From positions 1 to 10,599 of the forward strand of contig JAOABO010000059.1 of NCBI GenBank assembly GCA_026418315.1: DNA of 10,599 nucleotides. The letters run 5' to 3'. Below, piece after piece: positions 1-8,316 of the stretch; the first letter of the stretch is position 1; every line of letters starts with the position of its first letter. This stretch comes from Bacteroidia bacterium (GTDB taxonomy: Bacteria > Bacteroidota > Bacteroidia > B-17B0 > Aurantibacillaceae). The notes under the pieces were generated by a model. It saw nothing but the letters and a program-made list of their open reading frames with translations, was not told where the DNA came from and ran no database searches. Made by a program: the position numbers and the translations under genes.

Positions 1-1970
1 CTCAAAAAAATTGGATAGGTAAAAGCGAAGGAGCCGAAATTCAATTTCAGTTAGAAAATCATTCTGAATACATTACCATATTTACTACCCGACCCGATAC
101 TTTATTTGGTGTAACATATATTGTATTAGCACCCGAACATCCATTAGTGGAAAAAATTACTACATCTGATAAACAGGAAAAAGTAAGGTCTTATATCCAA
201 TATGCCAAAAACCGCAGTGAAAGAGAAAGACAAGCCGATGTCAATAAAGTAACAGGAGAATTCACTGGCGCCTATGCTATTCATCCATTTACAAAAGAAA
301 AATTACCTGTATGGATTGCTGATTATGTATTATATCATTATGGCACTGGTGCTGTAATGGCTGTACCAGCTCACGATACAAGAGATTACAAGTTTGCCAA
401 GAATTTTTCTTTACCCATAAAAATTGTTATTCAAGCCCCATTTGAACACGATTATTCAGAAAATGCTTATGATGAAAAGATAGGAAAATGTATTCATTCT
501 CATTTTTTAAATGGATTAGAAGTAAAAGAAGCCATTCAAAAATGCATTGAAGAAATTGAAAAAAACAAAATAGGTAAACGTGTTATTAATTACCGACTTA
601 GAGATGCTGTATTTGGCAGACAAAGATATTGGGGAGAACCTATTCCTATATACTACGACGAACAAAACATTCCCCATGCAGTAGATGAAAAAGACCTTCC
701 CATTATTTTGCCTTCTATTGATAAATACCTGCCTACAGAAACAGGTGAACCTCCTTTAGCAAGAGCGCATAACTGGAAGTATAAAGGCCATTATGAATTT
801 GAAAAAACCACCATGCCAGGATGGGCAGGCAGTAGTTGGTATTTTTTACGATACATGGACCCGCACAACAATCAGTGTTTTGCCGATAAAAAATTGACAG
901 ATTACTGGCAGGAAGTAGATTTATACATTGGCGGAAGCGAGCATGCTACCGGTCACTTACTCTATGCCCGCTTTTGGACAAAATTTTTGTACGACTTAGG
1001 ATATATTAGTTTTGATGAACCTTTCAAAAAGTTAATTAATCAGGGAATGATTTTAGGAAACAGTGCTTTGATTTACAGATTAAAAAAACAACCTAATAAA
1101 TATATATCTGCAGATAAAATAACCAATAAAGACGAAGTAATCGCTATTCATGTAGATGTCAATTTAGTAGATGAAAACGATTACATAGAAACAAAAGAAA
1201 TTATTCAACGCTCCAGCTTGTATGGGGATAATCTGGAATTTATTACCGATGTATCAGGTAAAATCAAATGTATCAGAGAAATTGAAAAAATGAGTAAGTC
1301 CAAGTTCAATGTAATTAACCCTGATGATATAGTAGATAAGTATGGTGCCGATACTTTCAGATTATACGAAATGTTTTTAGGACCTATTGACCAACACAAA
1401 CCTTTCATCACCAATGGCATCACGGGCACTTACAATTTTTTAAAGAAACTCTTCAGATTATATTTCAATGAAAAAGGAGAATTTTTTTTATCCAATGAAC
1501 AACCAACAGAAGAAGAATTAAAGTTATTACATAAAAGCATTAAGAAAATAAGAGAAGACATTGAACGTTTTTCCTTTAATACTGCCGTCAGTAATTTTAT
1601 GATTTTGATCAATAAACTCAACGAATTAAAATGCAATAAAAGACAAATACTGGAACCGCTATTGATACTTATCTCTCCCTTTGCTCCTCATATTGCAGAA
1701 TATCTGTGGAGTAAAGCAGGGCATGCTGAAAGTATTATAAACGCACCTTATCCGGAATACAACGAAAAATACGTTATGGATAATACTTTCAAATATCCCA
1801 TTTCCTTTAATGGAAAAATGAAATTTAATTTAGAAATACCATTGAATATTCCGAAAGAACAAGTAGAACAAATTGTTTTATCCGACGAACAAACTAAAAA
1901 ATACCTTGCCGGCAAACAACCCAAAAAGATTATATTTGTTGAGGGGAAAATCGTGAATTTAGTGGTGTAG
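1..1970 (+). CDS. leuS: Leucyl-tRNA synthetase, 5'-truncated by window edge
   Basis: Class I aminoacyl-tRNA synthetase that charges tRNA-Leu with leucine in the cytoplasm. The reading frame is open from base 3 and reads QKNWIGKSEG at the edge, the usual entry to the CP1 editing domain. The start codon and the HIGH-type motif therefore lie upstream of the window, with roughly 230-280 residues missing. Visible landmarks in order are the threonine-rich editing motif TTRPDT (about 90-107), GTGAVMAVPAHDTRD with the conserved editing aspartate (about 342-390), the catalytic-core FGRQRYWGEPIP, GSSWYFLRYMDP, YIGGSEHATGHLLYARFW, and KMSKS at 1287-1301. An insertion of about 77 residues lies between QGMIL and KMSKS, where the leucine-specific domain sits. 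The anticodon-binding domain follows, and the end PKKIIFVEGKIVNLVV is typical. The frame is intact to TAG. It converges on the DCC gene with 12 bases between them. Confidence 0.97.
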   Translation, partial: QKNWIGKSEGAEIQFQLENHSEYITIFTTRPDTLFGVTYIVLAPEHPLVEKITTSDKQEKVRSYIQYAKNRSERERQADVNKVTGEFTGAYAIHPFTKEKLPVWIADYVLYHYGTGAVMAVPAHDTRDYKFAKNFSLPIKIVIQAPFEHDYSENAYDEKIGKCIHSHFLNGLEVKEAIQKCIEEIEKNKIGKRVINYRLRDAVFGRQRYWGEPIPIYYDEQNIPHAVDEKDLPIILPSIDKYLPTETGEPPLARAHNWKYKGHYEFEKTTMPGWAGSSWYFLRYMDPHNNQCFADKKLTDYWQEVDLYIGGSEHATGHLLYARFWTKFLYDLGYISFDEPFKKLINQGMILGNSALIYRLKKQPNKYISADKITNKDEVIAIHVDVNLVDENDYIETKEIIQRSSLYGDNLEFITDVSGKIKCIREIEKMSKSKFNVINPDDIVDKYGADTFRLYEMFLGPIDQHKPFITNGITGTYNFLKKLFRLYFNEKGEFFLSNEQPTEEELKLLHKSIKKIREDIERFSFNTAVSNFMILINKLNELKCNKRQILEPLLILISPFAPHIAEYLWSKAGHAESIINAPYPEYNEKYVMDNTFKYPISFNGKMKFNLEIPLNIPKEQVEQIVLSDEQTKKYLAGKQPKKIIFVEGKIVNLVV

Positions 1971-1982
1971 TGTTCTTAGATA

Positions 1983-2372
1983 TTACATTAAAACTCTTTC
2001 TTTCAATTTCTCTTTATTCATCAGACACTCTGTAGTTCCAAACCATTGTTTTCTGTTTTTACTAATATAATTGTAAATTTTTCGTCTACAAAAGGGAGGC
2101 ATCAGCAACAATAAATACAGTATCTTCCAATACCATTTCAAATACGGAATAATTTGTATGAATGCATCTAAATAAATATAATGTTTTCCATTATAATACA
2201 ACACAACACTATCTATTTCGTTCAGATTGTCAGGTATTGTACTATGAGCATATTCAGATTGCAACGGACAAAATAAAATAACGGGCTTTATTTCATTATT
2301 TAATATCCACTGTACTGTTTTATTACACAAAACACACTCTCCATCAAAATATAATATTATTTTATCTTGCAT
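1983..2372 (-). CDS. DCC-family (DUF393, YuxK-like) thiol-disulfide oxidoreductase-like protein
   Basis: A 129-residue protein of the DCC/DUF393 family, predicted to be thioredoxin-like; the cellular role of this family is largely unsettled. The family signature is clear: a hydrophobic first strand ending in DGECVLC (D10, C13, C16, a CxxC motif), then FCPLQSE near 34-40 and a C-terminal RKIYNYISKNRKQWFG segment matching the family's usual ending. Residues 80-95 (WYWKILYLLLLMPPFC) are strongly hydrophobic and may associate with membrane. There is no signal peptide, so the CxxC is expected on the cytoplasmic side. Length is normal for the family. It is the third gene of a minus-strand operon: the upstream lipoprotein gene stops 4 bases before this ATG (TAA-TGGC-ATG), which suggests translational coupling. 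No promoter or Shine-Dalgarno sequence is visible in front. Family call is firm; the redox function is inference. Confidence 0.88.
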   Translation of the reverse strand: MQDKIILYFDGECVLCNKTVQWILNNEIKPVILFCPLQSEYAHSTIPDNLNEIDSVVLYYNGKHYIYLDAFIQIIPYLKWYWKILYLLLLMPPFCRRKIYNYISKNRKQWFGTTECLMNKEKLKERVLM

Positions 2373-2376
2373 GCCA

Positions 2377-3810
2377 TTATGGTCTTACTTTTGCAAAATA
2401 AGTATCTACCGAAAGTTCTATTCTTTGCTTTTTAATACTCATATCTGGCACACTTAGTACAGTCAAAAAACCATTCTTTCCATTACAAACCGATGAATGG
2501 TGCGGCGGAATACCATTTCCAATAAGATTCCTGCTGGGAACGTATAATACATTATGTTTTTCATCTAATGCAATTCCATGCGGCTGATAACCAACATATT
2601 TTTTCTGAGTAGAGTAATTATTCAAATTGATAGCTACTATACTTCCTAAACTGTTACTGTTGTTATCTAGTTCACAACTTACATATAAAGTATTCCATGT
2701 TGTTGAATAAGCCATTGCCTGAGGAAATGCACCAACAGGTATTATCTGAGTACAAGTATTGGTATTTAAGTCAAACTCTCTTATTTCATTACTGGTCTGA
2801 CAAGTAAAATAAAGTTTTGTACCATCGTTCGATACAAATATATCATGCGGGTCTAAACTGCTTGAATAATTGATAGTCCCCGAATTATCAATAGGAATGC
2901 TTATTTGAGAACTCAGTGCTGTATCAATCTTCATAAAAAAATTACCGGTTTGGGCTGCAACATAAAGTGTATCATCATTTTTACTCAAAGCCGTACCATG
3001 AGGAAAATATAAGCCATACATAGCATGAATGACTGTCATCTTATCTAAATCTACAGAAATAATTTTTCCATTAGAAGTCCATGCCACGCAAAATCCTTTT
3101 TTACCATCTTTTGTAATGATAATTCTGTTCCAGTCCAACTGGTTATTGAGATTACAGCGGGCAATCAGTTTATCTGTTTGGGCATCATATTTCTCCAAAT
3201 AAGGGCTGTTGATGAATACCACATACCAGTATTTTCCATCAGGTGAAAAATTAATAAAATGCGGCGTTTCAATCACATTGGGTTGTGCTCCTACTTCAAT
3301 CATGCGAATAGGTAATTGTGTTTTTGCATCCAGTACTGTTACTACATCACAGCCCTGATTCACTACATAAATTTTTTCTGAAATATTGGTTCCATAAATA
3401 TTGCCATGAATATCTGGTGCTCCATTATCTATCCACTGTTTGATTTTTATTACTTCTTCTTTACTGAGAGGGGATTGATAAAGTGGCATGGTGGGTGTAT
3501 TCATAAAACCTAATTCAGGATATGTATTGATAAAATAACATAATGAAGAAAATTTACTGCTAAATGGAATGACCGGGCTTCCATTTCTACTACCCTTAGT
3601 AAAAAGATTTTCCCATGTGCTTAAGTCCAATCCATTACATGCTTCGGCATTGGTAGTATTATGACATGCTCCATTTGTGCACTTTGTAACAATAATTTTT
3701 CCAATGTCTGTAGGATAGTTTCCGTAATTAGCGTCTGCCTTGTCTTTTCTACAAGATAACAAAACCAATAAAAAAAATGTAAATACTGTATAAAGAAAGC
3801 GAAAATTCAT
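2377..3810 (-). CDS. Lipoprotein with cytochrome-c-like segment and YncE-like beta-propeller
   Basis: A 477-residue exported lipoprotein. The signal peptide (1-19) ends in LVLLSC, a lipobox with C20 as the lipidated residue. Residues 36-135 resemble a small cytochrome c: KCTNGACHN holds a CX4CH haem-type motif (C44, C49, H50), followed by MPLYQSPLSKEEVIKIKQWI and DNGAPD, the common ending of such domains with a possible distal methionine (M103 or M108). Residues 145-477 form a beta-propeller of the YncE/YVTN type, with repeats such as IYVVNQGCDVVTVLD, LYVAAQTG, LYFTCQTSNEIREFD and LYVSCELDN. PH dipeptides recur at 183-184, 270-271, 320-321 and 410-411, with PPHH at 435-438. The protein has 12 cysteines. 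The ATG overlaps the upstream gene's stop as ATGA, and the DCC gene follows after 4 bases. Covalent haem and electron transfer are inferred from motifs; the substrate is unknown. Nitrous-oxide-reductase-like or cytochrome-d1-like function is not supported. Confidence 0.85.
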   Translation of the reverse strand: MNFRFLYTVFTFFLLVLLSCRKDKADANYGNYPTDIGKIIVTKCTNGACHNTTNAEACNGLDLSTWENLFTKGSRNGSPVIPFSSKFSSLCYFINTYPELGFMNTPTMPLYQSPLSKEEVIKIKQWIDNGAPDIHGNIYGTNISEKIYVVNQGCDVVTVLDAKTQLPIRMIEVGAQPNVIETPHFINFSPDGKYWYVVFINSPYLEKYDAQTDKLIARCNLNNQLDWNRIIITKDGKKGFCVAWTSNGKIISVDLDKMTVIHAMYGLYFPHGTALSKNDDTLYVAAQTGNFFMKIDTALSSQISIPIDNSGTINYSSSLDPHDIFVSNDGTKLYFTCQTSNEIREFDLNTNTCTQIIPVGAFPQAMAYSTTWNTLYVSCELDNNSNSLGSIVAINLNNYSTQKKYVGYQPHGIALDEKHNVLYVPSRNLIGNGIPPHHSSVCNGKNGFLTVLSVPDMSIKKQRIELSVDTYFAKVRP

Positions 3811-6044
3811 TGTTTTAAAATCTTAAAGGTGAACTTGTTTTCATCTAATATAATTTCAAGAAAATATATTCCCTCAGATAAACTCCCCATATCAATCATC
3901 CATTGGTAATCACCACTTTTTTGAAGTGAAAAATTGAAATCTTTTCCGGTAATATCCTTTAATGTAAATTTTATATGGTGTAATGAATAAAAGATATTAT
4001 CAAAACGAATGTATAGCCATGCATTCACAGGATTGGGAAAAACCTGAATCTTATCGGTTGTTATGGCGTCTTCGCTAGCATATACTGCTTTGGATGAAAA
4101 ATAATAAATACCGCCTGCGTAATTACCTACTATTAAATCTCTTATTCCATCTCCATTAATATCTATGTACTGTGGAGCAGAACGAATGCCTGCCTTCATC
4201 CCATTAACCATGGTGTCCAATACCCTAAACGAACCTGTATAGTTATTTTCAATCTGGTCGTACAAAAACAAATTACCATTTATACTACCACATAAAAGGT
4301 ATTTTTTATTGTTTTCTTTATACATAAACGGCACTGTTCCTCCATCTCCCGCATAATATATTGGATTTAAATTAGTATTGACATTTCCAAAGTTGTTAGT
4401 GATTAAGGTAAAACTCGGATTTGTAAAAGTTCCTACATTCTGATAATAAGCAATTTTATTCTGTTTATTACCAATTATTAAATCTAATTTTCCATCATCG
4501 TTCACATCAAACAAGAATGGATAAGCAGGAGGACTATTTACTGTAATACCAAAAATATTTTGATGAACCACACTGAAGTTAGAAGGAAACCCTGCTCCTG
4601 CTGTATTTTCTAACCAATGCAATTTTCCATAACTATCGCCAAGAATTATATCCATATCGCCATCACCATCAATATCGCCCGCAGTAGGTGATAAATTTAA
4701 TTTATTAAGAGAAGATAAATTCAGGAAATCTTTTGTTATCAATGAAAACTGTGGAACAGAAATAGTACCAATGTTTTTGTAATAACTGATAGTAGCTACA
4801 TTGCTATTAGGTAAAAAATAGTTGTATATTCCTAGATTTCCAATTAATAAATCTTTCTTGCCATCCATATCTATATCTATTACAAGAGGTAATGCTCCGT
4901 CTCCTACATCAACAGTATTATCAACCAAAAAATTCTTTTTAATCAATACAAAACTATCTTTTGATACGCCAACATTCTTGTAAAACCATAAACAATTATA
5001 GTTTTCTCCTGCACTCAAATTAGGAGATGCTACTATATCCTTTTTTCCATCATTATCAAAATCATCATAATATGCACAGGGAAAATTATTAATTTTAATT
5101 TGCTGTGAAGTGTTTTTTCCGGGATAATTAGGGAATAACTTTGTAGTATCTGATATAATAGCATTTGTGCTATTCCCTGAGTTGAAAAGAAAAAGAATAT
5201 TGTTACAACTCACATCTCCTAAAAGCAAATCCTTAACATGGTTATGATTGATGTCTATACAAGTAATGCACGAACCGCTATGATACACCTTTTCCAAATA
5301 TTCAGTACCATTTGAGTTGTTGGCCATTTTATTTGCACAATTATTCAGAGTAGCCGAGCAATTTCCCTCACTAAAATTTCCCCAACAATTATCTTGCAAT
5401 TCAAAAATCAAACTGTCTGAATGGCCATACCATTCCATGCTTTTATTGAGATGATATTCAACAGAGAACCCCGTAGAATTAAAAGTTAATAAATCCAAAT
5501 CTCCGTCATTATCTATATCATCAATGGCTGGCAGCCCAACAGAAGAAGCATAAACAGGAGCATACAGAGCATTGCCAGTTGGATTATAATTGGAGTAAAT
5601 AATGGGCTTAAAAATCTGCATAGAAAAACTGACACCATTAGACATGTTTTTATATACTTTTATTCCACCCGTAGTAGAAGTGAATATATCTATTTTACCA
5701 TCATGATTAAAATCTTTGAATATAGCCCAATTGACGAGTTTTGGAAAGGATTTTGAAAGATAATAATCATAACGATATTTAGTTTCACCTGCATTTCCAA
5801 AATTTAAGAAGCACTTCACTTCACCATAATTAAAAAAGTGCATTCTGTCATATAAAATAATATCTGATTTGCCATCGTCATTTATATCTCCTTTGTAAAT
5901 ATTAGAATAATTAATACCTCCACAAGCAGAAGAGTATAGAACCTTATTGTTTTCAAAAACAGTTAAAGTATCATATCCAACCGGCAGCTGAGAAAATGTT
6001 GAACTTGTCATCACTAATAAAAACAATAGTAAAAAATTCTGCAT
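3807..6044 (-). CDS. Secreted FG-GAP/VCBS repeat protein with T9SS type A sorting domain
   Basis: A 745-residue exported protein. Residues 1-19 (MQNFLLLFLLVMTSSTFSQ) form a signal peptide. The body carries nine DxDxDGxxD-type calcium-binding loops of FG-GAP/VCBS repeats, beginning at residues 53, 111, 176, 264, 328, 390, 457, 513 and 628; the one at 264 (DINHNHVKD) is degenerate. Repeats often continue as DLLIGN or DIILGD and end in a YYKNVG-like strand, as expected of an integrin-like propeller. A cysteine-rich stretch (C220, C229, C236, C259, C262, C280) interrupts the series. Residues 666-745 are a type A T9SS C-terminal domain: FPNPVNAWLYIRF, then LKDITGK, then LSEGIYFLEI, ending FKILKQ. 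The protein is therefore expected to cross the outer membrane by the Por system and be anchored or released at the surface. It is the first gene of the operon; its TGA overlaps the next ATG. No ligand or substrate can be named. Confidence 0.9.
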   Translation of the reverse strand: MQNFLLLFLLVMTSSTFSQLPVGYDTLTVFENNKVLYSSACGGINYSNIYKGDINDDGKSDIILYDRMHFFNYGEVKCFLNFGNAGETKYRYDYYLSKSFPKLVNWAIFKDFNHDGKIDIFTSTTGGIKVYKNMSNGVSFSMQIFKPIIYSNYNPTGNALYAPVYASSVGLPAIDDIDNDGDLDLLTFNSTGFSVEYHLNKSMEWYGHSDSLIFELQDNCWGNFSEGNCSATLNNCANKMANNSNGTEYLEKVYHSGSCITCIDINHNHVKDLLLGDVSCNNILFLFNSGNSTNAIISDTTKLFPNYPGKNTSQQIKINNFPCAYYDDFDNDGKKDIVASPNLSAGENYNCLWFYKNVGVSKDSFVLIKKNFLVDNTVDVGDGALPLVIDIDMDGKKDLLIGNLGIYNYFLPNSNVATISYYKNIGTISVPQFSLITKDFLNLSSLNKLNLSPTAGDIDGDGDMDIILGDSYGKLHWLENTAGAGFPSNFSVVHQNIFGITVNSPPAYPFLFDVNDDGKLDLIIGNKQNKIAYYQNVGTFTNPSFTLITNNFGNVNTNLNPIYYAGDGGTVPFMYKENNKKYLLCGSINGNLFLYDQIENNYTGSFRVLDTMVNGMKAGIRSAPQYIDINGDGIRDLIVGNYAGGIYYFSSKAVYASEDAITTDKIQVFPNPVNAWLYIRFDNIFYSLHHIKFTLKDITGKDFNFSLQKSGDYQWMIDMGSLSEGIYFLEIILDENKFTFKILKQ

Positions 6045-6055
6045 AAAATTATTTG

Positions 6056-6063
6056 CAAATTTA
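6056..6063 (-). promoter_or_regulatory. Bacteroidota -7 promoter element of the FG-GAP operon
   Basis: Read on the minus strand the bases are TAAATTTG, an exact match to the TAnnTTTG -7 consensus of the Bacteroidota primary sigma factor. Only 11 bases separate it from the ATG at 6044, which implies a leader of a few nucleotides. A TTTG lies upstream but with a 13-base spacer, too short for the usual -33 box. No Shine-Dalgarno sequence is present. It probably drives all three genes down to 1983. Confidence 0.6.
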
Positions 6064-6114
6064 CTGAAAATAACAACAAACCATGCATTATCCAGCAGAA
6101 GTTAATTAAATAAG

Positions 6115-6122
6115 TATATTTG
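6115..6122 (+). promoter_or_regulatory. Bacteroidota -7 promoter element of rnr
   Basis: TATATTTG matches the TAnnTTTG -7 consensus exactly and ends 19 bases before the RNase R ATG at 6142, giving a short leader. I see no TTTG at the expected -33 position. It faces away from the divergent FG-GAP promoter in the same 97-base gap. Confidence 0.6.
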
Positions 6123-6141
6123 CCAAAATACATTTTATTCC

Positions 6142-8301
6142 ATGTCAGAGAAAAATAAAGACACTTATTCATTAGTATTAGAAGTGCTGAAAAAAGAATA
6201 TCCTCACGCTTTAAATTACAAACAAATTGCATCTCGCTTAAAATCCAAAAAGTCCATTGATAAACATGAGGTAGAAAATATTATCCGTGAACTGCACCAA
6301 AAAGGCCTTGTTTCAGAAAAGAAAAAAGGAAAGTACTGCATTCACCCAACAGATAAATTTATAACTGGTATCATTGAATTTACTAACAGAGGAGAAGCAT
6401 ACCTATTATCTGAAGATGGACACGAAGACATTTATATTTATCCCGAAGATACAGGAAAAGCTTTTCATGGAGATTATGTAAAAGTCAAGTTATCTGACAA
6501 GTCCTCCAAAAAACGGCTGAAAGGAAAAGTAGTAGAAGTGCTTAAGCGGGCTAAAGTTCAATTTGTAGGTAATATTCAAATAAAAGATGAATATGCTTTT
6601 GTAGTACCTGATTTTGCCAAAATGCATAAAGATTTTTTTATTCCATCAAAATACATCAATGGAGCAAAAAATGGCGATAAAGTAGTAGTAGAATTGTTAG
6701 AATGGAAAGATGAAGATAAAAATCCTATAGGTAAAGTAGTCAAGGTATTAGGTAAACCGGGTAAACATGAAACAGAAATTCACGCCATCATGTTTGAGTT
6801 CGGCTTAAGTTCAGAGTTTCCCGAAGAAGTCATTGCAGAAGCAGAATCCATACCCGATACAATACCCTTGTCAGAAATTCAAAAAAGAAGGGATTTCAGA
6901 GATGTATTGACCTTTACCATAGACCCATTTGATGCAAAGGACTTTGACGATGCTCTTTCTATTCAAAGACATCATAGCGGATTATGGGAAATAGGTGTTC
7001 ATATTGCAGATGTATCTCATTATGTAAAACCGCATTCAGAGTTAGATAAAGAAGCCCTTCAAAGAGGAACATCCGTGTATTTGGTAGATAGAACAGTGCC
7101 TATGTTACCCGAAAAATTAAGCAATAACATTTGTTCACTTCGCCCCAACGAAGACCGATTGTGTTTTAGTGCTGTTTTTTTAATGGACGACTACGCGCGT
7201 ATTCATCACCAATGGTTTGGTAAAACAATTATTCATAGCAACAAAAGATTTACTTATGAAGAAGTACAGGAAATTTTGGAAAATAAAAAAGGTGAATATG
7301 CCGAAGAATTGATTTTGTTAGACAAATTAGCAAAAAAAATGCGGGAAGAAAGATTAAGAAACGGCTCTATCATCTTCGATAAAATTGAAGTAAAATTTCA
7401 TTTAGATGAAGCAGGCATTCCTACCGGCGTTTACTTTAAAACCCAAAAAGATGCTCATCGTTTGATAGAGGATTTTATGCTGTTGGCTAATAAGTCCGTT
7501 GCAAAATTTTTAAGTGAACCGCCCGCTAATATTGACAAAAAAGCCAAACGCAAATACGCATCCGTGTATAGAATACACGATTCTCCCTCTGAAGAAAAAT
7601 TGGAAGAATTTGCAAGGATATGTGCCCGTTTTGGATATAAAATAGACATCAAAAATCCTGAAAAAACAATACATTCCATCAACAAGGTGCTACAAGAAGT
7701 AAAAGGCAAGAAAGAAGCCAACATGCTGGAAATGCTGGCTATCAGAAGCATGGCAAAAGCCATTTATTCTACCGACAATATTGGACACTATGGATTAGGA
7801 TTTGAGTATTATACACATTTTACTTCACCTATCCGAAGATATCCTGATATTCTTGTACACCGCCTATTAGAAGCCAAACTAAACGAACGAAGATATTCTG
7901 ATAAAGACGAGTTGGAATTTTTCTGTAAACAATCTTCTGAAAGAGAACGGATAGCCACAGATGCAGAAAGAGCTTCTGTCAAATATAAGCAAGTAGAATA
8001 CATGATGGATAAGACAGACCAGATATTCAAGGCCATCATTTCAGGCATTACAGAATGGGGTATTTATGCAGAAATAACAGATAACCTGTGCGAAGGTATG
8101 ATAAAATTGAAGGACTTAAAGGACGACTTTTATGTTTATGACTCAGAAAACTTTAGATACATTGGTAAGCATTACAGAAAAATTTATGCTTTGGGCGATG
8201 AAATTTTAGTAAAAGTAAAATACGCTGATTTATTTAAGAAACAATTAGATTTAGAAATTGTAAGCAGTTCAACAAAATTAAAACAAAAGAAAAGTACCTA
8301 A
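6142..8301 (+). CDS. rnr: Ribonuclease R
   Basis: A processive 3'-5' hydrolytic exoribonuclease of the RNase II/RNB superfamily, acting in the cytoplasm on structured RNA, mRNA decay intermediates and rRNA. Its 719 residues carry the full RNase R order: an N-terminal winged-helix domain (about 1-65, with ALNYKQIASRL and VENIIRELHQKGLV), two cold-shock domains (about 72-118 and 139-200), the RNB catalytic domain (about 250-580) and a C-terminal S1 domain (about 628-707) with a short lysine-rich tail. The catalytic motif IDPFDAKDFDDALSI supplies D261, D267, D269 and D270. Other family marks are VHIADVSHYV, RGTSVYLVDRTVPMLP, YRIHDSP and THFTSPIRRYPDILVHRLL. The winged helix distinguishes RNase R from RNase II. 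The start at ATG 6142 gives a complete N-terminal domain and sits behind a good -7 element. It is transcribed alone, and it converges on the crotonase gene with 15 bases between. Confidence 0.97.
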   Translation: MSEKNKDTYSLVLEVLKKEYPHALNYKQIASRLKSKKSIDKHEVENIIRELHQKGLVSEKKKGKYCIHPTDKFITGIIEFTNRGEAYLLSEDGHEDIYIYPEDTGKAFHGDYVKVKLSDKSSKKRLKGKVVEVLKRAKVQFVGNIQIKDEYAFVVPDFAKMHKDFFIPSKYINGAKNGDKVVVELLEWKDEDKNPIGKVVKVLGKPGKHETEIHAIMFEFGLSSEFPEEVIAEAESIPDTIPLSEIQKRRDFRDVLTFTIDPFDAKDFDDALSIQRHHSGLWEIGVHIADVSHYVKPHSELDKEALQRGTSVYLVDRTVPMLPEKLSNNICSLRPNEDRLCFSAVFLMDDYARIHHQWFGKTIIHSNKRFTYEEVQEILENKKGEYAEELILLDKLAKKMREERLRNGSIIFDKIEVKFHLDEAGIPTGVYFKTQKDAHRLIEDFMLLANKSVAKFLSEPPANIDKKAKRKYASVYRIHDSPSEEKLEEFARICARFGYKIDIKNPEKTIHSINKVLQEVKGKKEANMLEMLAIRSMAKAIYSTDNIGHYGLGFEYYTHFTSPIRRYPDILVHRLLEAKLNERRYSDKDELEFFCKQSSERERIATDAERASVKYKQVEYMMDKTDQIFKAIISGITEWGIYAEITDNLCEGMIKLKDLKDDFYVYDSENFRYIGKHYRKIYALGDEILVKVKYADLFKKQLDLEIVSSSTKLKQKKST

Positions 8302-8316
8302 ATCCTGTGTATAAAA

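Noticed and set aside
147..149. GTG as a possible start of leuS
   Set aside because: The frame is open to base 3 and upstream codons encode conserved LeuS editing-domain sequence (TTRPDTLFGV), so the real start lies outside the window.
1205..1636. Two open frames on the minus strand inside leuS
   Set aside because: They are antisense to strongly conserved leuS codons and have no recognisable domain or promoter.
2377..3378. Propeller lipoprotein as a nitrous oxide reductase or cytochrome d1 nitrite reductase
   Set aside because: It lacks the CuA domain and the full histidine set of the former and the d1 haem domain features of the latter; only the general fold is shared.
4137..5888. Recurring DNA motifs within the FG-GAP gene that look like a dispersed repeat or CRISPR-like array
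   Set aside because: The copies are imperfect, irregularly spaced and in frame; they encode the DxDxDGxxD calcium loops, so protein repeats explain them.
6051..6060. 10-bp palindrome ATTTGCAAAT overlapping the FG-GAP promoter
   Set aside because: It is short, AT-rich and partly formed by the -7 element itself; too weak to call an operator without conservation data.
6102..6109. TTAATTAA palindrome between divergent promoters
   Set aside because: An 8-base AT-only palindrome is expected by chance in sequence of this composition.
6014..6232. Open frame on the minus strand crossing the divergent promoter gap
   Set aside because: It overlaps the starts of both the FG-GAP gene and rnr and both -7 elements; its composition looks like AT-rich antisense translation.
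7455..8048. Two open frames on the minus strand inside rnr
   Set aside because: They are antisense to the conserved RNB catalytic domain, with no start signal or family resemblance.
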